64,000 nt of DNA from NCBI RefSeq assembly GCF_001427665.1, contig NZ_LMHC01000027.1, forward strand, positions 172,150 through 236,149, read 5' to 3'. This document shows, piece by piece, positions 35,082 to 44,220 of the stretch (the first letter of the stretch is position 1; every line of letters begins with the position of its first letter). Source of the DNA: Caulobacter sp. Root655. GTDB taxonomy: Bacteria > Pseudomonadota > Alphaproteobacteria > Caulobacterales > Caulobacteraceae. A program made the position numbers and the translations under genes. The notes beneath the pieces were generated by a model. It worked only from the letters and a program-made list of their open reading frames with translations. It did no database searches and had not been told where the DNA came from.

Positions 35082-36395
35082 ATGCCGACCCGACGATCCC
35101 TGCTCGCCACCGCCGGCGCCCTGGCCATGACCGGCGGCGCGGACGACGACTTCGCCGCCCTGCTGAACGGCGACGGCGACCCGCAAGCCGCCGTCCCGGC
35201 CCTGGCCGGCGTCGCCTTCCGCGGTCCGACCCGCCCGGCCGTGCTGACCGTGGCCCGTGGCCTGGCGCGGGTATCCGCCGACCGGGCGATGACGCCGGAC
35301 TCTCCGGCCCGCATCGCCTCGATCTCCAAGCTGGTCACGGCCATCGGCTTCATGACCCTGGTCGAGGCCGGCAAGGTCGGGCTGGACGACGACGTGTCCG
35401 ACATCCTCGGCTGGGCGCTGCGCCATCCGCGCTTTCCAAAGGCGGTGATCACCCCGCGCCGCCTGCTGTCGCACACCAGCGGCCTGCGCAACGGGCCCAG
35501 CTATCCCGTCGCCTTCGGCCGTCCGCTGGGCGCCGCCCTGACGCCGGGCGGCGCCCAGTGGGACGACGGGGCCTGGTTCGGTCCGGCCAGCGAGCCGCCC
35601 GGCGACTGGTTCGCCTATGGCGACGTCAATTACGCGGTGGTCGCCCAGCTGATCGAGCGGCGGTCGGGCCAGCGCTTCGACCGGTTCATGGCGTCGCGCG
35701 TCTTCCAGCCCCTGGGGCTGAGCTGTGGTTTCAACTGGAGCGGCGTTCCCCAGGCGGCGCGCGACCGGCGCGCCGTTCTCTATCGCAAGGCCCCGTCGGA
35801 CGACGGCCCGTGGAACGCCGCCGGGCCGTGGGTCGCCCAGCTGGACGAAACCCTGCCGCCGGCGCCCCAGGCCGCCGTCCGGGTCGCGCCCGAGGCGGCC
35901 GGCCGCGCGCTCGACGGCTATGTTCCCGGCGAGAACGGCTTCGTCTTCGCGCCGCAGGGCGGCCTGCGGGCCTCGGTTCGCGACCTGGAGGCGCTGGGTC
36001 GGGTGCTGGCGCGACGCGGCGCGCCGATCCTCAAGGCCGCGACCTTCGCGACCATGGCCGCGCCCGCTTGGCGCTTCGATCCCGCGCGTCCGAACGGCGA
36101 GGGCTATGGCGGCCTGATCCGCGCCTACGGTCTGGGCGTCCAGACCCTGACCGGCGGCAAGGGCGGCGATGGGGGCGGCGACGGGGGCGACAACCCCTTC
36201 GACGGCTGCGAAGGCTGGATCGGCCACGCCGGCGACGCCTACGGCCTGACCTCCGGCCTGTGGGTCGACCCCGGGAGCGGCCGGGGCATGGCCTATCTGC
36301 TCACCGGCCAGGCCGCGCCGCTGAAGCACAACCGGGGGCGCTCGATGCTCACGCGCCAGGAGGAAGCCATGGCCGCGCGGCTGGCCAGGGCCTGA
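35082..36395 (+). CDS. serine hydrolase, beta-lactamase/class C-like fold
   Basis: A 437-residue protein. T-R-R-S-L-L-A-T-A-G-A-L-A at residues 3-15 is Tat-like. The catalytic S-x-x-K is S80-I-S-K83; the second motif is Y-G-D-V-N-Y where most relatives have Y-S-N. The C-terminal G-H-A-G-D-A-Y-G-L replaces K-T-G. A Gly/Asp-rich insert (G-G-D-G-G-G-D-G-G-D) precedes it near residue 370. Likely an exported esterase or peptidase rather than an antibiotic resistance enzyme. GTG 35070 is an alternative start. Confidence 0.8.
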   Translation: MPTRRSLLATAGALAMTGGADDDFAALLNGDGDPQAAVPALAGVAFRGPTRPAVLTVARGLARVSADRAMTPDSPARIASISKLVTAIGFMTLVEAGKVGLDDDVSDILGWALRHPRFPKAVITPRRLLSHTSGLRNGPSYPVAFGRPLGAALTPGGAQWDDGAWFGPASEPPGDWFAYGDVNYAVVAQLIERRSGQRFDRFMASRVFQPLGLSCGFNWSGVPQAARDRRAVLYRKAPSDDGPWNAAGPWVAQLDETLPPAPQAAVRVAPEAAGRALDGYVPGENGFVFAPQGGLRASVRDLEALGRVLARRGAPILKAATFATMAAPAWRFDPARPNGEGYGGLIRAYGLGVQTLTGGKGGDGGGDGGDNPFDGCEGWIGHAGDAYGLTSGLWVDPGSGRGMAYLLTGQAAPLKHNRGRSMLTRQEEAMAARLARA

Positions 36396-36441
36396 AGTGC
36401 GCGGGCTGGGCAAGCCGCCTTGGCTGATCCATGCTCGGCCC

Positions 36442-37863
36442 ATGACCAGCGCCCTGCATCCCCCGTGCGACGAAGGCGTCATTCGCGCCAGCCCTTGCCC
36501 CGACCAGCCCGCGCCGCACAAGCGCCTGGCCCTGGCGGCCACCGTGCTGGGCTCGAGCATGGCCTTCATCGACGGTTCGGTGGTCAATGTCGCCCTGCCG
36601 GCCATGCGGACCGCCCTGAAGGCCGACGCCGGGGAGGTGCAATGGATCGTCAACGCCTACCTGCTGCTGCTGGGGGCGCTGGTCCTGATCGGTGGTTCGG
36701 CTGGCGACCGCTATGGGCGGCGCAGGGTGTTCGTCCTCGGCGTCGTGCTGTTCGGCCTCGCCTCGCTGGGCTGCGCCCTGGCCCCGGACGCCGGCTGGCT
36801 GATCGCCGCCCGGGCCGGGCAGGGGATCGCCGCGGCCCTGCTGGTGCCGGCCAGCCTGGCCATCCTCGGCGCGACGTTCAGCGACGCCGAGCGCGGCGGG
36901 GCGATCGGGGCCTGGGCCGGGTTCGGGGCGGTGACCGCGGCGGTCGGCCCGGTGCTGGGCGGCTGGCTGGTCGACCACGTGTCGTGGCGGGCGATCTTCC
37001 TGATCAACCTGCCGCTGGCGGCCGCCACCGTCTGGCTGGCGCTGGCCGCCGTGCGCGAGAGCCGCGACCCGGACGTCGACCGCCTGGACTGGCTGGGCGC
37101 GGGCCTGGCCGCCACCGGCCTGGGCGCGGTGACCTGGGGCCTGACGGCGGTCGGCGAACGCGGCTGGGGCAGCGTGGCGGTCTGGGCCGCCCTGGCGGCC
37201 GGCGCGGCCCTGCTGGCCGCCTTCGTGGTCAGCCAGGCGCGCCAGAAGCACCCGATGATGCCGCTGTCGCTCTATCGTTCCCGGACTTTCAGCGGCGCCA
37301 ACCTGCTGACCCTGGCGCTGTATTTCGGCCTGACCGGCGCGCTATTCTTCCTGCCGTTCGAACTGATCGCCCGTCATGGCTATTCGGCGGCCGGGGCCGG
37401 CGCGACCCTGCTGCCGCTCTCGCTGGTGATGGGCGCGCTGTCGGGCGTGGCCGGCAAGGCAGCCGACCGGTTCGGGGCCCGGCCGATGCTGACGGTCGGC
37501 CCGATCCTGGCGGGCGTCGGCTTCGCCCTGCTCGGCGCGCCGTGGCTGGGCGGCGGCTACTGGACCGGCGTCCTGCCGGCGATGCTGGTGCTGGCGGTCG
37601 GCATGACCATCAGCGTCGCGCCGTTGACCAGCACGGTGATGGGGGCGGTCGCCGCCAGCCACGCCGGCGTCGCCTCGGGCGTCAACAACGCGGTGGCGCG
37701 GATCGCAGGCCTGCTGGCCGTGGCGGTGCTGGGGCTGGTCTATTTCGCGCCCGGACCCCAGGGCTATCCGTGGGTCATGGGGATCAGCGCGGTGGCGGCC
37801 GTGGCGGCGGGGATCGTCGGCGCGCTGATGATCGAGGCCAAGCCGGCGCCCAAGGCCGTCTAG
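36442..37863 (+). CDS. MFS drug/multidrug efflux transporter (DHA2, 14-TM)
   Basis: A 473-residue protein with about 14 membrane segments. Motifs seen: M-A-F-I-D-G-S-V-V-N-V-A-L-P (motif D1 of DHA2), G-D-R-Y-G-R-R-R (motif A) and G-P-V-L-G-G-W (motif C, antiporter). It exports drugs or metabolites by proton antiport. The stop codon overlaps the stop of the convergent barrel-protein gene by 4 bp. No TetR or MarR regulator lies next to it. Confidence 0.9.
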   Translation: MTSALHPPCDEGVIRASPCPDQPAPHKRLALAATVLGSSMAFIDGSVVNVALPAMRTALKADAGEVQWIVNAYLLLLGALVLIGGSAGDRYGRRRVFVLGVVLFGLASLGCALAPDAGWLIAARAGQGIAAALLVPASLAILGATFSDAERGGAIGAWAGFGAVTAAVGPVLGGWLVDHVSWRAIFLINLPLAAATVWLALAAVRESRDPDVDRLDWLGAGLAATGLGAVTWGLTAVGERGWGSVAVWAALAAGAALLAAFVVSQARQKHPMMPLSLYRSRTFSGANLLTLALYFGLTGALFFLPFELIARHGYSAAGAGATLLPLSLVMGALSGVAGKAADRFGARPMLTVGPILAGVGFALLGAPWLGGGYWTGVLPAMLVLAVGMTISVAPLTSTVMGAVAASHAGVASGVNNAVARIAGLLAVAVLGLVYFAPGPQGYPWVMGISAVAAVAAGIVGALMIEAKPAPKAV

Positions 37864-38678
37864 AACCGCTTGGCCACGCCCACCACCAGTTCCAGGTCCG
37901 GCGTGTCGCGGTTGAGGCCCAGATAGGCCGAGGCGTCCAGTTGCAGGTCCGGGACCGAGGCCGGGGTCCAGCCGGCGGTCAGGTCGAAGCTGGCCGAAGT
38001 GACCCGGCCGGCGGGGTCGTCGTCGACGTCGGCCCACAGCTCGACGCCCAGCGACACCGGACCGAACGACCGGCCGACGCCGACGGCCCCCGCCAAGCCC
38101 GCATGGCGTCCCGAACCGTCGGCGTCGGGGCGCACGTCCAGCTCCGGCGACAGGGCCAGCGACCAGTCGCCGTTCAGCGGCATGGAGATCGGCGCGATCA
38201 CCCCGCCCTGCCACTTGCCGCCGCCGATCCCGTCGGCCCCGGTCGGCGCGGTCACGAACGGCTGCAGCGCGACGGAAAGGCCGTCGCCGCCGGGATTGCG
38301 CAGCGACCAGCGCAGGGCCAGCCCCAGGTCACCCGTGCCGTCGATGGTGGATGTCGCGCCCGTGGCCCGGTCCTTCTGGCGCACCCGTTCGTGGGCGGTC
38401 CAGCTGAGCTGGCCCTCGACGGTCGGCGTCAGGCCCAGGCGCAGTTCCAGCGACCCGAAGGCGGTGTCGTCGGTCGAGGTCCCGCCGCCCCGGCTATAGG
38501 CGGCGTCGGCCAGGCCGAGCTCGGCCTGGAAGCGGCCGACGTCCAGCACGCAGGGCGGCGAGCCCTTGCCAGGTCGGTCTGGGCAGAAATCACGCGGGGC
38601 GCTCTGGGCCAAGGCCGCGCCGCCCGCCGGCAGGGTCATCGCGGCCGCCAGTCCCATGATCGTCAGAAGCCCGCGCAT
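37860..38678 (-). CDS. outer-membrane transporter-like beta-barrel (Phenol_MetA_deg type)
   Basis: A 272-residue protein with a signal peptide ending A-L-A-Q near 25, then a mature part of repeated amphipathic strands (F-Q-A-E-L-G-L-A, L-E-L-R-L-G-L, V-G-V-G-R-S-F, L-D-A-S-A-Y-L-G-L-N) and terminal R-F. It fits the MetA-pathway-of-phenol-degradation family of outer-membrane proteins. The N-terminal mature part carries two Cys (D-F-C-P-D, P-P-C-V-L) that could form a disulfide. ATG 38678 is preferred over GTG 38684 by spacing to AGGGGGA. Function not known. Confidence 0.7.
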   Translation of the reverse strand: MRGLLTIMGLAAAMTLPAGGAALAQSAPRDFCPDRPGKGSPPCVLDVGRFQAELGLADAAYSRGGGTSTDDTAFGSLELRLGLTPTVEGQLSWTAHERVRQKDRATGATSTIDGTGDLGLALRWSLRNPGGDGLSVALQPFVTAPTGADGIGGGKWQGGVIAPISMPLNGDWSLALSPELDVRPDADGSGRHAGLAGAVGVGRSFGPVSLGVELWADVDDDPAGRVTSASFDLTAGWTPASVPDLQLDASAYLGLNRDTPDLELVVGVAKRF

Positions 38679-38701
38679 CGTCACCGTCCCCCTGGGTCGT
38701 G

Positions 38702-39829
38702 TTACAATGCGCCGTTGGCCGCCTGGATCAACCGCACCGCGCGCGCGTCGCCGATCAACTCGCTGCCCTGTTTATTCATGACATAGGCCCCCGACACCCC
38801 GCGCGACGGATCGGCGAAGGCGCAGGAGCCGCCCCAGCCGCTGTGGCCGAAGGCCTCGGGCGTCGGGCCGTAGAACAGGTTGGGCGTGTTGCGCATGAAG
38901 CCCGCGCCCCAGCTGATCACATAGGGCAGGACCAGGTCCTGGCCGACGATCCGTTCGGCGCTGGCGAGGGCGATCGCGGCCGGCGACAGCACCGGCATGC
39001 CGTCCAGTTCGCCGCCGGAGGCCAGGGCGCCCATCAGCCGGGCCAGGGCCGGGGCGGTGGCGTGGCCGTTGGCCGACGGGATCTCGGCCCGCCGCCACTC
39101 GGCCGTGCCGCGTCCGCCCGGCGCCGCCCACTTGGTCATGAAGGCGGCCTTCACCGCCGCGTTCATCGCGCCGAACTTTGGCAGGGCCGTGGGGCGCATC
39201 AGCTCGGCGCAGCGGGCGTGTTCGCTGTCGGGCAAGCCGATCCACAGGTCCAGGCCCAGGGGGACGGCCAGGTCCTCGCGCAGCGCCGTCCCCATGGTCC
39301 GGCCGTCGACGCGGCGGAAAATTTCGCCGGCGATGAAGCCGAAGGTCACGGGGTGGTAGCCGCTGGCCGAGCCGATCGGCCACAGCGGGGCCATGGCCGC
39401 CAGCTTGGCGCAGGTGGCGTCCCAATCGAACCAGATGGCCGGGTCCTCTTCCTCGGGGAAGCCCGACAACCCGTCCTGGTGCGACATCGCCTGGCCGACC
39501 GTGACGTCCTGCTTGCCGGCCTGGGCGAATTCCGGCCACACCGAGGCGACGGTCTGGTCGTAGGTCAGTCGGCCCTGGTCGACGAGGCGGGCGATCAGCA
39601 GGGCGGCGACCGCCTTGGTGGTCGAGAACAGCGGGGTCAGGGTGTCGGGACCGAAGGCGACCTCGCGCTTGCGGTCCGCGTGGCCGCCCATCAGGTCGAC
39701 GACGACCTCGCCGTGGATGGCCAGCGAGAACCGCGCGCCCAGTTCGCCGCCTCCCTCGAAATTGGCGGCGAAGGCGTCGCGCACGGCGGAAAAGCGGTCG
39801 GGGCAGAAGCCTGTGATGTCGACGGTCAT
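38702..39829 (-). CDS. serine hydrolase, EstB-like family VIII esterase
   Basis: A 375-residue protein of beta-lactamase fold. S-T-T-K (S69-K72) is the nucleophile motif; Y-H-P-V-T-F-G supplies the tyrosine; G-H-S-G-W-G-G-S is the third motif, with W as in EstB esterases. No signal peptide, so cytosolic. It probably hydrolyses short-chain esters. A separate transcription unit from the barrel protein downstream (23 bp gap on the same strand), though co-transcription is possible. Confidence 0.85.
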   Translation of the reverse strand: MTVDITGFCPDRFSAVRDAFAANFEGGGELGARFSLAIHGEVVVDLMGGHADRKREVAFGPDTLTPLFSTTKAVAALLIARLVDQGRLTYDQTVASVWPEFAQAGKQDVTVGQAMSHQDGLSGFPEEEDPAIWFDWDATCAKLAAMAPLWPIGSASGYHPVTFGFIAGEIFRRVDGRTMGTALREDLAVPLGLDLWIGLPDSEHARCAELMRPTALPKFGAMNAAVKAAFMTKWAAPGGRGTAEWRRAEIPSANGHATAPALARLMGALASGGELDGMPVLSPAAIALASAERIVGQDLVLPYVISWGAGFMRNTPNLFYGPTPEAFGHSGWGGSCAFADPSRGVSGAYVMNKQGSELIGDARAVRLIQAANGAL

Positions 39830-39858
39830 GGGGAGGGTCTAACCCGACCGCCCATACC

Positions 39859-40000
39859 TGTCATCCCGGACAAGGCCCGCAGGGCCGCCGATCCGGGACC
39901 GCCGGAAGCGCTGGCGTTCACGCGTCGGTCCCGGATCTTCGCGCTGCGCGCCAGCCCGCCGTCAGGCGGGCCGCTTACGCGGCCCGAGGCCGGGATGACA
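39859..40000. repeat. TGTCATCCCGGA-bounded intergenic repeat, copy B
   Basis: Same family as 22477-22579. The shared 61-bp core is 39891-39951; copy B has about 38 extra bp on the right with CCCGCC-GTCA-GGCGGG and GGCCGC hairpins. It lies in the 5' region of the EstB-like gene and downstream of pdxY. Confidence 0.88.
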
Positions 40001-40010
40001 ACCGTGGTGG

Positions 40011-40871
40011 CTAGGCCAGCCGCTCGATCCGCACGGTCGGCGAGGTCTGCTTGATCCGCGCCGCCATGGCCACGATCGGCAGTTCCGGCGCGTTCCAGAT
40101 ATTGGCCGCCGTCACCGTTTCGGCGACGCCGCCCACCGCCCGGGCCAGGCCGTAGGAGATGGTCTGGCCTTCGAGGATCGAGGCGGCGTAGAGGGCGGTC
40201 AGCAGGTCGCCGGCCCCGTTGGGCGCGCGCACCGCCTTGGCGTGGGCGGCCAGCCAGGCCTCCTTGCGGTCGGCATAGACGACGCCGATCTCATTTCCTC
40301 TTTGTACGGACGACACCAGGGTCGGTTTGTTCAGCAGGCGGGCGGCGCGGACGGCGGCCTGGGGTTCGCGGGCGTCGGTCCCGGTCAGGTGCTGCAGCTC
40401 CCAGGCGTTGCAGGCCACCACGTCGGCGCGCGGGATCAGTTCGGCGGCGATGGCCTCGGCCACCTCGGCGGGCACATAGAGGCCCTTGCCGGCGTCGCCC
40501 ATGGTGGGGTCGACGACGATCGTCGGCTTGCGCGCCGGAGCCTGGGGCGCGCCGCCCTCGCGTGGCGCGGCGCGTACGGCGTCGATGCTCCGGGCGGCGG
40601 CCCGCACCTGGGCGGCGGTGGCGAAATAGCCGGTGATGACCATGTCGGTCTGGCTGAACAGGCCGTTGGCCTCGATGCCATCGAGCATGCTCTCGATCAG
40701 CTCGATCGGCACGGGCGCGCCGCCCGGAATGCCCCAGCCGGGATGGCGGCCATACAGCACGGTCGGCACGATCATCGAATCGATGCGGAACTGCACAAGG
40801 GCGGCGGCCTGGGCCGACGCGCCGACCCGGCTGCCCGCGACATGGCTGGAAATGATCAAGGCTAACGGCAT
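40011..40871 (-). CDS. pdxY: pyridoxal kinase (PdxY type)
   Basis: A 286-residue ribokinase-fold protein. I-S-S-H-V-A-G-S-R-V-G at the N-terminus, H-P-G-W-G substrate loop, D-P-T-M-G-D-A-G-K-G-L-Y-V and the anion-hole/catalytic N-G-A-G-D-L-L region (Asp base) are all present. It phosphorylates pyridoxal to PLP in salvage. The frame extends a little upstream of ATG 40871 without support. Confidence 0.9.
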   Translation of the reverse strand: MPLALIISSHVAGSRVGASAQAAALVQFRIDSMIVPTVLYGRHPGWGIPGGAPVPIELIESMLDGIEANGLFSQTDMVITGYFATAAQVRAAARSIDAVRAAPREGGAPQAPARKPTIVVDPTMGDAGKGLYVPAEVAEAIAAELIPRADVVACNAWELQHLTGTDAREPQAAVRAARLLNKPTLVSSVQRGNEIGVVYADRKEAWLAAHAKAVRAPNGAGDLLTALYAASILEGQTISYGLARAVGGVAETVTAANIWNAPELPIVAMAARIKQTSPTVRIERLA

Positions 40872-40992
40872 GACAAGCGGCTTAGCCGAGCAATGAGGCC
40901 TTGAATAGGGTGGTCGCGATTGACGCGACGGCAAGTTGGCGGAACGGCGTTATCGATTTATTCGAACCCTGCAACCTGCCCGATTGCCCACG

Positions 40993-41023
40993 AAAAAGGC
41001 CCGCCGCGTTTCCGCGGCGGGCC
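40993..41023 (-). terminator. intrinsic terminator of ahcY
   Basis: On the minus strand GGCCCGCCGCG-GAAA-CGCGGCGGGCC (40998-41023) is followed by TTTTT (40993-40997). The 11-bp GC-rich stem with a tetraloop and T run, 28 bp after the ahcY stop, is a classical rho-independent terminator. Confidence 0.92.
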
Positions 41024-41050
41024 CTTCCTCGTTCACCGTGAGGCGAACGC

Positions 41051-42442
41051 CTAGTAGCGGTAGTGGTCCGGCTTGAACGGGCCGTTTTCCGGCACGTTGA
41101 TGTACTCGGCCTGGTCGGGACGCAGCTTGCTCAGCTTGGCGCCCAGCTTGGCCAGGTGGAGAAGGGCGACCTTCTCGTCCAGGTGCTTGGGCAGGGTGTA
41201 GACGTCGTTCTTGTAGGCCGTCTTGTTGGTCCACAGTTCGATCTGGGCCAGGGTCTGGTTGGTGAACGAGGCCGACATCACGAACGAGGGGTGGCCGGTG
41301 GCGTTGCCCAGGTTCACCAGGCGGCCTTCCGACAGCAGGATGATCTTCTTGCCGTCCGGGAACTCGATGTGGTGGACCTGCGGCTTGATCTCGTCCCACT
41401 TGAAGTTCTTCAGGCCGGCGACCTGAATTTCCGAGTCGAAGTGGCCGATGTTGCAGACGATGGCGTTGTTGCGCATCGCCCGCATGTGCTCGACGGTGAT
41501 GACGTCCTTGTTGCCCGTGGCGGTGACGAAGATGTCGGCGCGGCCGGCCACGTCGTCCAGGGTCTGGACCTCATAGCCTTCCATCGCCGCCTGCAGGGCG
41601 CAGATCGGGTCGATCTCGGTGACGATCACCCGGGCGCCGCCTTGGCGCAGCGAGGCGGCCGAGCCCTTGCCGACGTCGCCGTAACCGCAGACCACCGCGA
41701 CCTTGCCCGACAGCATGACGTCGGTGCCGCGACGGATGGCGTCGACCAGCGATTCCCGGCAGCCGTACAGGTTGTCGAACTTGGACTTGGTGACGCTGTC
41801 GTTGACGTTGATGGCCGGGAACGGCAGTTCGCCCTTGGCGGCCATCTGGTACAGGCGGTGGACGCCCGTGGTGGTTTCTTCCGACACGCCGCCGATGGCT
41901 TCGCGGATGGCGGTGTAGAAGCCCGGCTTCTCGGCCAGATAGCGCTTCATGACGGTGTAGAGGGCTTCTTCTTCCTCGTTGGTCGGGTTGTTGAGGATCG
42001 TGGGATCCTTCTCGGCCTTGGGGCCCAGCACGCAGAGCAGGGTCGCGTCGCCGCCGTCGTCGAGGATCAGGTTCGGATAGCCGCCGTCGGCCCATTCGAA
42101 GATCTTGTGGGCGTATTCCCAGTACTCGACCAGGTTCTCGCCCTTGAACGCGAACACCGGCACGCCCGAGGCGGCGATGGCGGCGGCGGCGTGGTCCTGG
42201 GTCGAGAAGATGTTGCACGAGGCCCAGCGGACGTCGGCGCCCAGCGCGGTCAGCGTCTCGATCAGCACGGCGGTCTGGATGGTCATGTGCAGGCTGCCGG
42301 CGATGCGGGCGCCCTTCAGCACCTGGCCCGGGCCGTATTCGGCGCGGGTGGCCATCAGACCGGGCATTTCGGTCTCGGCGATGGCGATTTCCTTGCGGCC
42401 GAAATCGGCGAGCGAGATGTCCTTGACGATGTAGTCGGCCAC
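41051..42442 (-). CDS. ahcY: adenosylhomocysteinase
   Basis: A 463-residue protein of exact family length, ending [11 protein letters not shown] loop [21 protein letters not shown] active-site region and the S-x-x-H-M-T-I-Q-T-A motif are intact. It hydrolyses S-adenosylhomocysteine to adenosine and homocysteine. The start is GTG 42442 with AGGAG 9 nt upstream; the protein then begins V/M-A-D-Y-I-V-K-D. An imperfect palindrome upstream (42515-42534) may be an operator. Confidence 0.96.
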   Translation of the reverse strand: MADYIVKDISLADFGRKEIAIAETEMPGLMATRAEYGPGQVLKGARIAGSLHMTIQTAVLIETLTALGADVRWASCNIFSTQDHAAAAIAASGVPVFAFKGENLVEYWEYAHKIFEWADGGYPNLILDDGGDATLLCVLGPKAEKDPTILNNPTNEEEEALYTVMKRYLAEKPGFYTAIREAIGGVSEETTTGVHRLYQMAAKGELPFPAINVNDSVTKSKFDNLYGCRESLVDAIRRGTDVMLSGKVAVVCGYGDVGKGSAASLRQGGARVIVTEIDPICALQAAMEGYEVQTLDDVAGRADIFVTATGNKDVITVEHMRAMRNNAIVCNIGHFDSEIQVAGLKNFKWDEIKPQVHHIEFPDGKKIILLSEGRLVNLGNATGHPSFVMSASFTNQTLAQIELWTNKTAYKNDVYTLPKHLDEKVALLHLAKLGAKLSKLRPDQAEYINVPENGPFKPDHYRY

Positions 42443-42514
42443 GGTCGGCTCCTGCGGTCGGGGGATGTGTCTTGCGCGGTCTATAGCGCGACGCGACCCT
42501 TCTCGCAATTAAGG

Positions 42515-42534
42515 CATAAGGATTTCTTTATATG
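42515..42534. promoter_or_regulatory. AT-rich imperfect palindrome upstream of ahcY
   Basis: CATAAGGATTTCTTTATATG, an imperfect CATA(T)AAAGA / TCCTTATG palindrome in an otherwise GC-rich leader, 73 bp upstream of the GTG. ArsR-type SAH/SAM regulators of methionine metabolism bind palindromes of this general kind in proteobacteria; the assignment is tentative. Confidence 0.4.
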
Positions 42535-42556
42535 AGTCGCCCGCCCGGCGGGTGTG

Positions 42557-44107
42557 TCACCAGAATCGCTTGGCCTCGGCGAAGGTGACATAGGCGCCTT
42601 GGGCGTCGGCGAGCAGCGCCGCCTCGCGTTCGGGCCCGCCCGCCGTCAGCCGACCGGCGGCGAAGGCGGCTTCGGGATCGTCGCAGGACAAGGCCACCTC
42701 GTGGGCCAAGGCCTCGCGGACGGCCAGGTCGTTGAGCACGCCGAGACTGTCCTGCAGGACCTTGGTCGCCTCGACGAAGCGGGCCACGCGCTTGGGATGG
42801 TCGGGAAACAGGCTCGCCAGGTCCTCGACCGCGTAGCGCAGCTTCTTGCCGCGGATGCGAAGATGGTGACGGTCCTCGGGACTCAGGGCGGCCAGGTCGC
42901 GGCCATCCTTGAGGATCCGCCGACGGCTCTTGTCGAGGACCTGGACGGCGAAGTCGGCGGCGGAGCGGTCGCGGCGCTTTCCGAGGCGCTTGTCGGTGGT
43001 CCAGGCGCCGGCCTCCAGCCAGGCGGCGGCGTCGATGGCCAGGGCGCGGAAGCGGACGCTGTCGACGGCGACGGCGGCCCGGTCGTAGGCCTGGGTCTGA
43101 GCCGTCAGCAGGGCCTTGCCGAAGGCGGCGAGGGCGCGGGCGCCGTTCTCGGCCGTTCCGTTCGCCTCACCTTCGGCCTGGTCCTGAGCGGCCTGACTTT
43201 CGATCGCCTGGTCCTCGGCGGCCGGCCGCCAGACGTCGGCGATGAACACGTCGAGTTCGCGGGCCGCGCCCAGTTCGTCGGCCAGCCATTTCAGTTCGGT
43301 CTTGACGTGGCGCGCCGCCGGGTCGCCGGCCAGGAGCTTGAAGGTCGAGAGCAGGGCGCGGAACCGTCGGGCCGCCACCCGCAGCTTGTGGACCCGCTCG
43401 GGACCGGGCCGGGTCCGCAGGGTCTCGGCGGCGGCGCACAGGCGGTCCAGCGCCGCGCGGCCCAGGGCCTGCAACGCCTCGCCGGTGGTCGCCTCGGGGT
43501 CCAGCGTCGCCTCGGCGCGCGGCCCCTCGGCCTCGTTCAGCGCCAGGGCGTAGCCGCGCTCGGCCTTGCTGACCAGCGACAGGCGCAGCGGCGCGTGGGC
43601 GGCCAGGTCGCGGGCCAGGTCGAACAGCACCCGCGCGGGACCGGCCTTCAGCTCCAGCTCCAGCTCGCTGACCCCGGCCCGGCGGTCGTCGGCCAGCAGT
43701 TCGCCCAGGTCCAGCGCCGCCTCGATGGTCGCCCCGTCTCGCTCGATCAGCCGGGTCACGCGGCGGACATTGGTGGCGAACACCGGGGTCAGGGCGTCGC
43801 CGTTGATGACCTTGGCGGCCGGGGTCTTGGCCAGCAGGTCGCGGTCCGGCTCGGGGCCGACCACCGCGCTCTCCCATTCGCCGCGCGCGAAGACGCCGCC
43901 GGACGAGGCCGATTTCAGGGTCTGCTTGCGGCCGTTCTCGCCGTCGCGAATCCGCAGGCCGTAGCCCGCCTTGCGCAGGGCATGGTCGGCGGTGTCGAAA
44001 TAGGTGGCGTCCAGCTGCCGAACCGCCTCCCGTCCCTCCAGACGGGCCAGGATCTCGGACGAAGCCTCCGGGGCGATCAGGAACTTCAGTTCGATTTCGT
44101 GATCCAT
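42557..44107 (-). CDS. CYTH and CHAD domain protein
   Basis: A 516-residue protein. CYTH domain (residues 1-200) opens with E-I-E-L-K (E4-x-E6-x-K8), then R-I-R and L-E-L-E-L-K signatures; a CHAD domain (about 215-510) follows with repeated H-K-L-R-V-A-A-R-R-F-R-A and H-H-L-R-I-R-G-K-K-L-R-Y motifs. CYTH enzymes cleave triphosphates such as inorganic tripolyphosphate; CHAD helices bind polyphosphate. A role in polyphosphate metabolism is likely. The middle has a Glu/Ala/Gln-rich linker (A-E-D-Q-A-I-E-S-Q-A-A). Divergent from bioB. Confidence 0.92.
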   Translation of the reverse strand: MDHEIELKFLIAPEASSEILARLEGREAVRQLDATYFDTADHALRKAGYGLRIRDGENGRKQTLKSASSGGVFARGEWESAVVGPEPDRDLLAKTPAAKVINGDALTPVFATNVRRVTRLIERDGATIEAALDLGELLADDRRAGVSELELELKAGPARVLFDLARDLAAHAPLRLSLVSKAERGYALALNEAEGPRAEATLDPEATTGEALQALGRAALDRLCAAAETLRTRPGPERVHKLRVAARRFRALLSTFKLLAGDPAARHVKTELKWLADELGAARELDVFIADVWRPAAEDQAIESQAAQDQAEGEANGTAENGARALAAFGKALLTAQTQAYDRAAVAVDSVRFRALAIDAAAWLEAGAWTTDKRLGKRRDRSAADFAVQVLDKSRRRILKDGRDLAALSPEDRHHLRIRGKKLRYAVEDLASLFPDHPKRVARFVEATKVLQDSLGVLNDLAVREALAHEVALSCDDPEAAFAAGRLTAGGPEREAALLADAQGAYVTFAEAKRFW

Positions 44108-44220
44108 GCGCGGACTATAACTCGGGCTGGCCGGTTTTGCTCCAACCGGGGATGGCCGAAGGGCCCTCGCACGCTGGCCGTGCTTGCCAATCGTGATGAC
44201 CGAGTCCAAACCTGCGCGCC

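Noticed and set aside
38699-40054. 451-codon frame opposite the EstB-like gene
   Set aside because: Antisense shadow of a well-supported serine hydrolase; composition typical of reverse-frame noise.
41063-42535. 490-codon antisense frame under ahcY
   Set aside because: Exactly mirrors the ahcY codons; no homology.
44108-44220. BioR or BirA operator upstream of bioB
   Set aside because: No TTATCTATAA-like or biotin-operator palindrome in the 113-bp gap; only a short CCGGTT/AACCGG hairpin.
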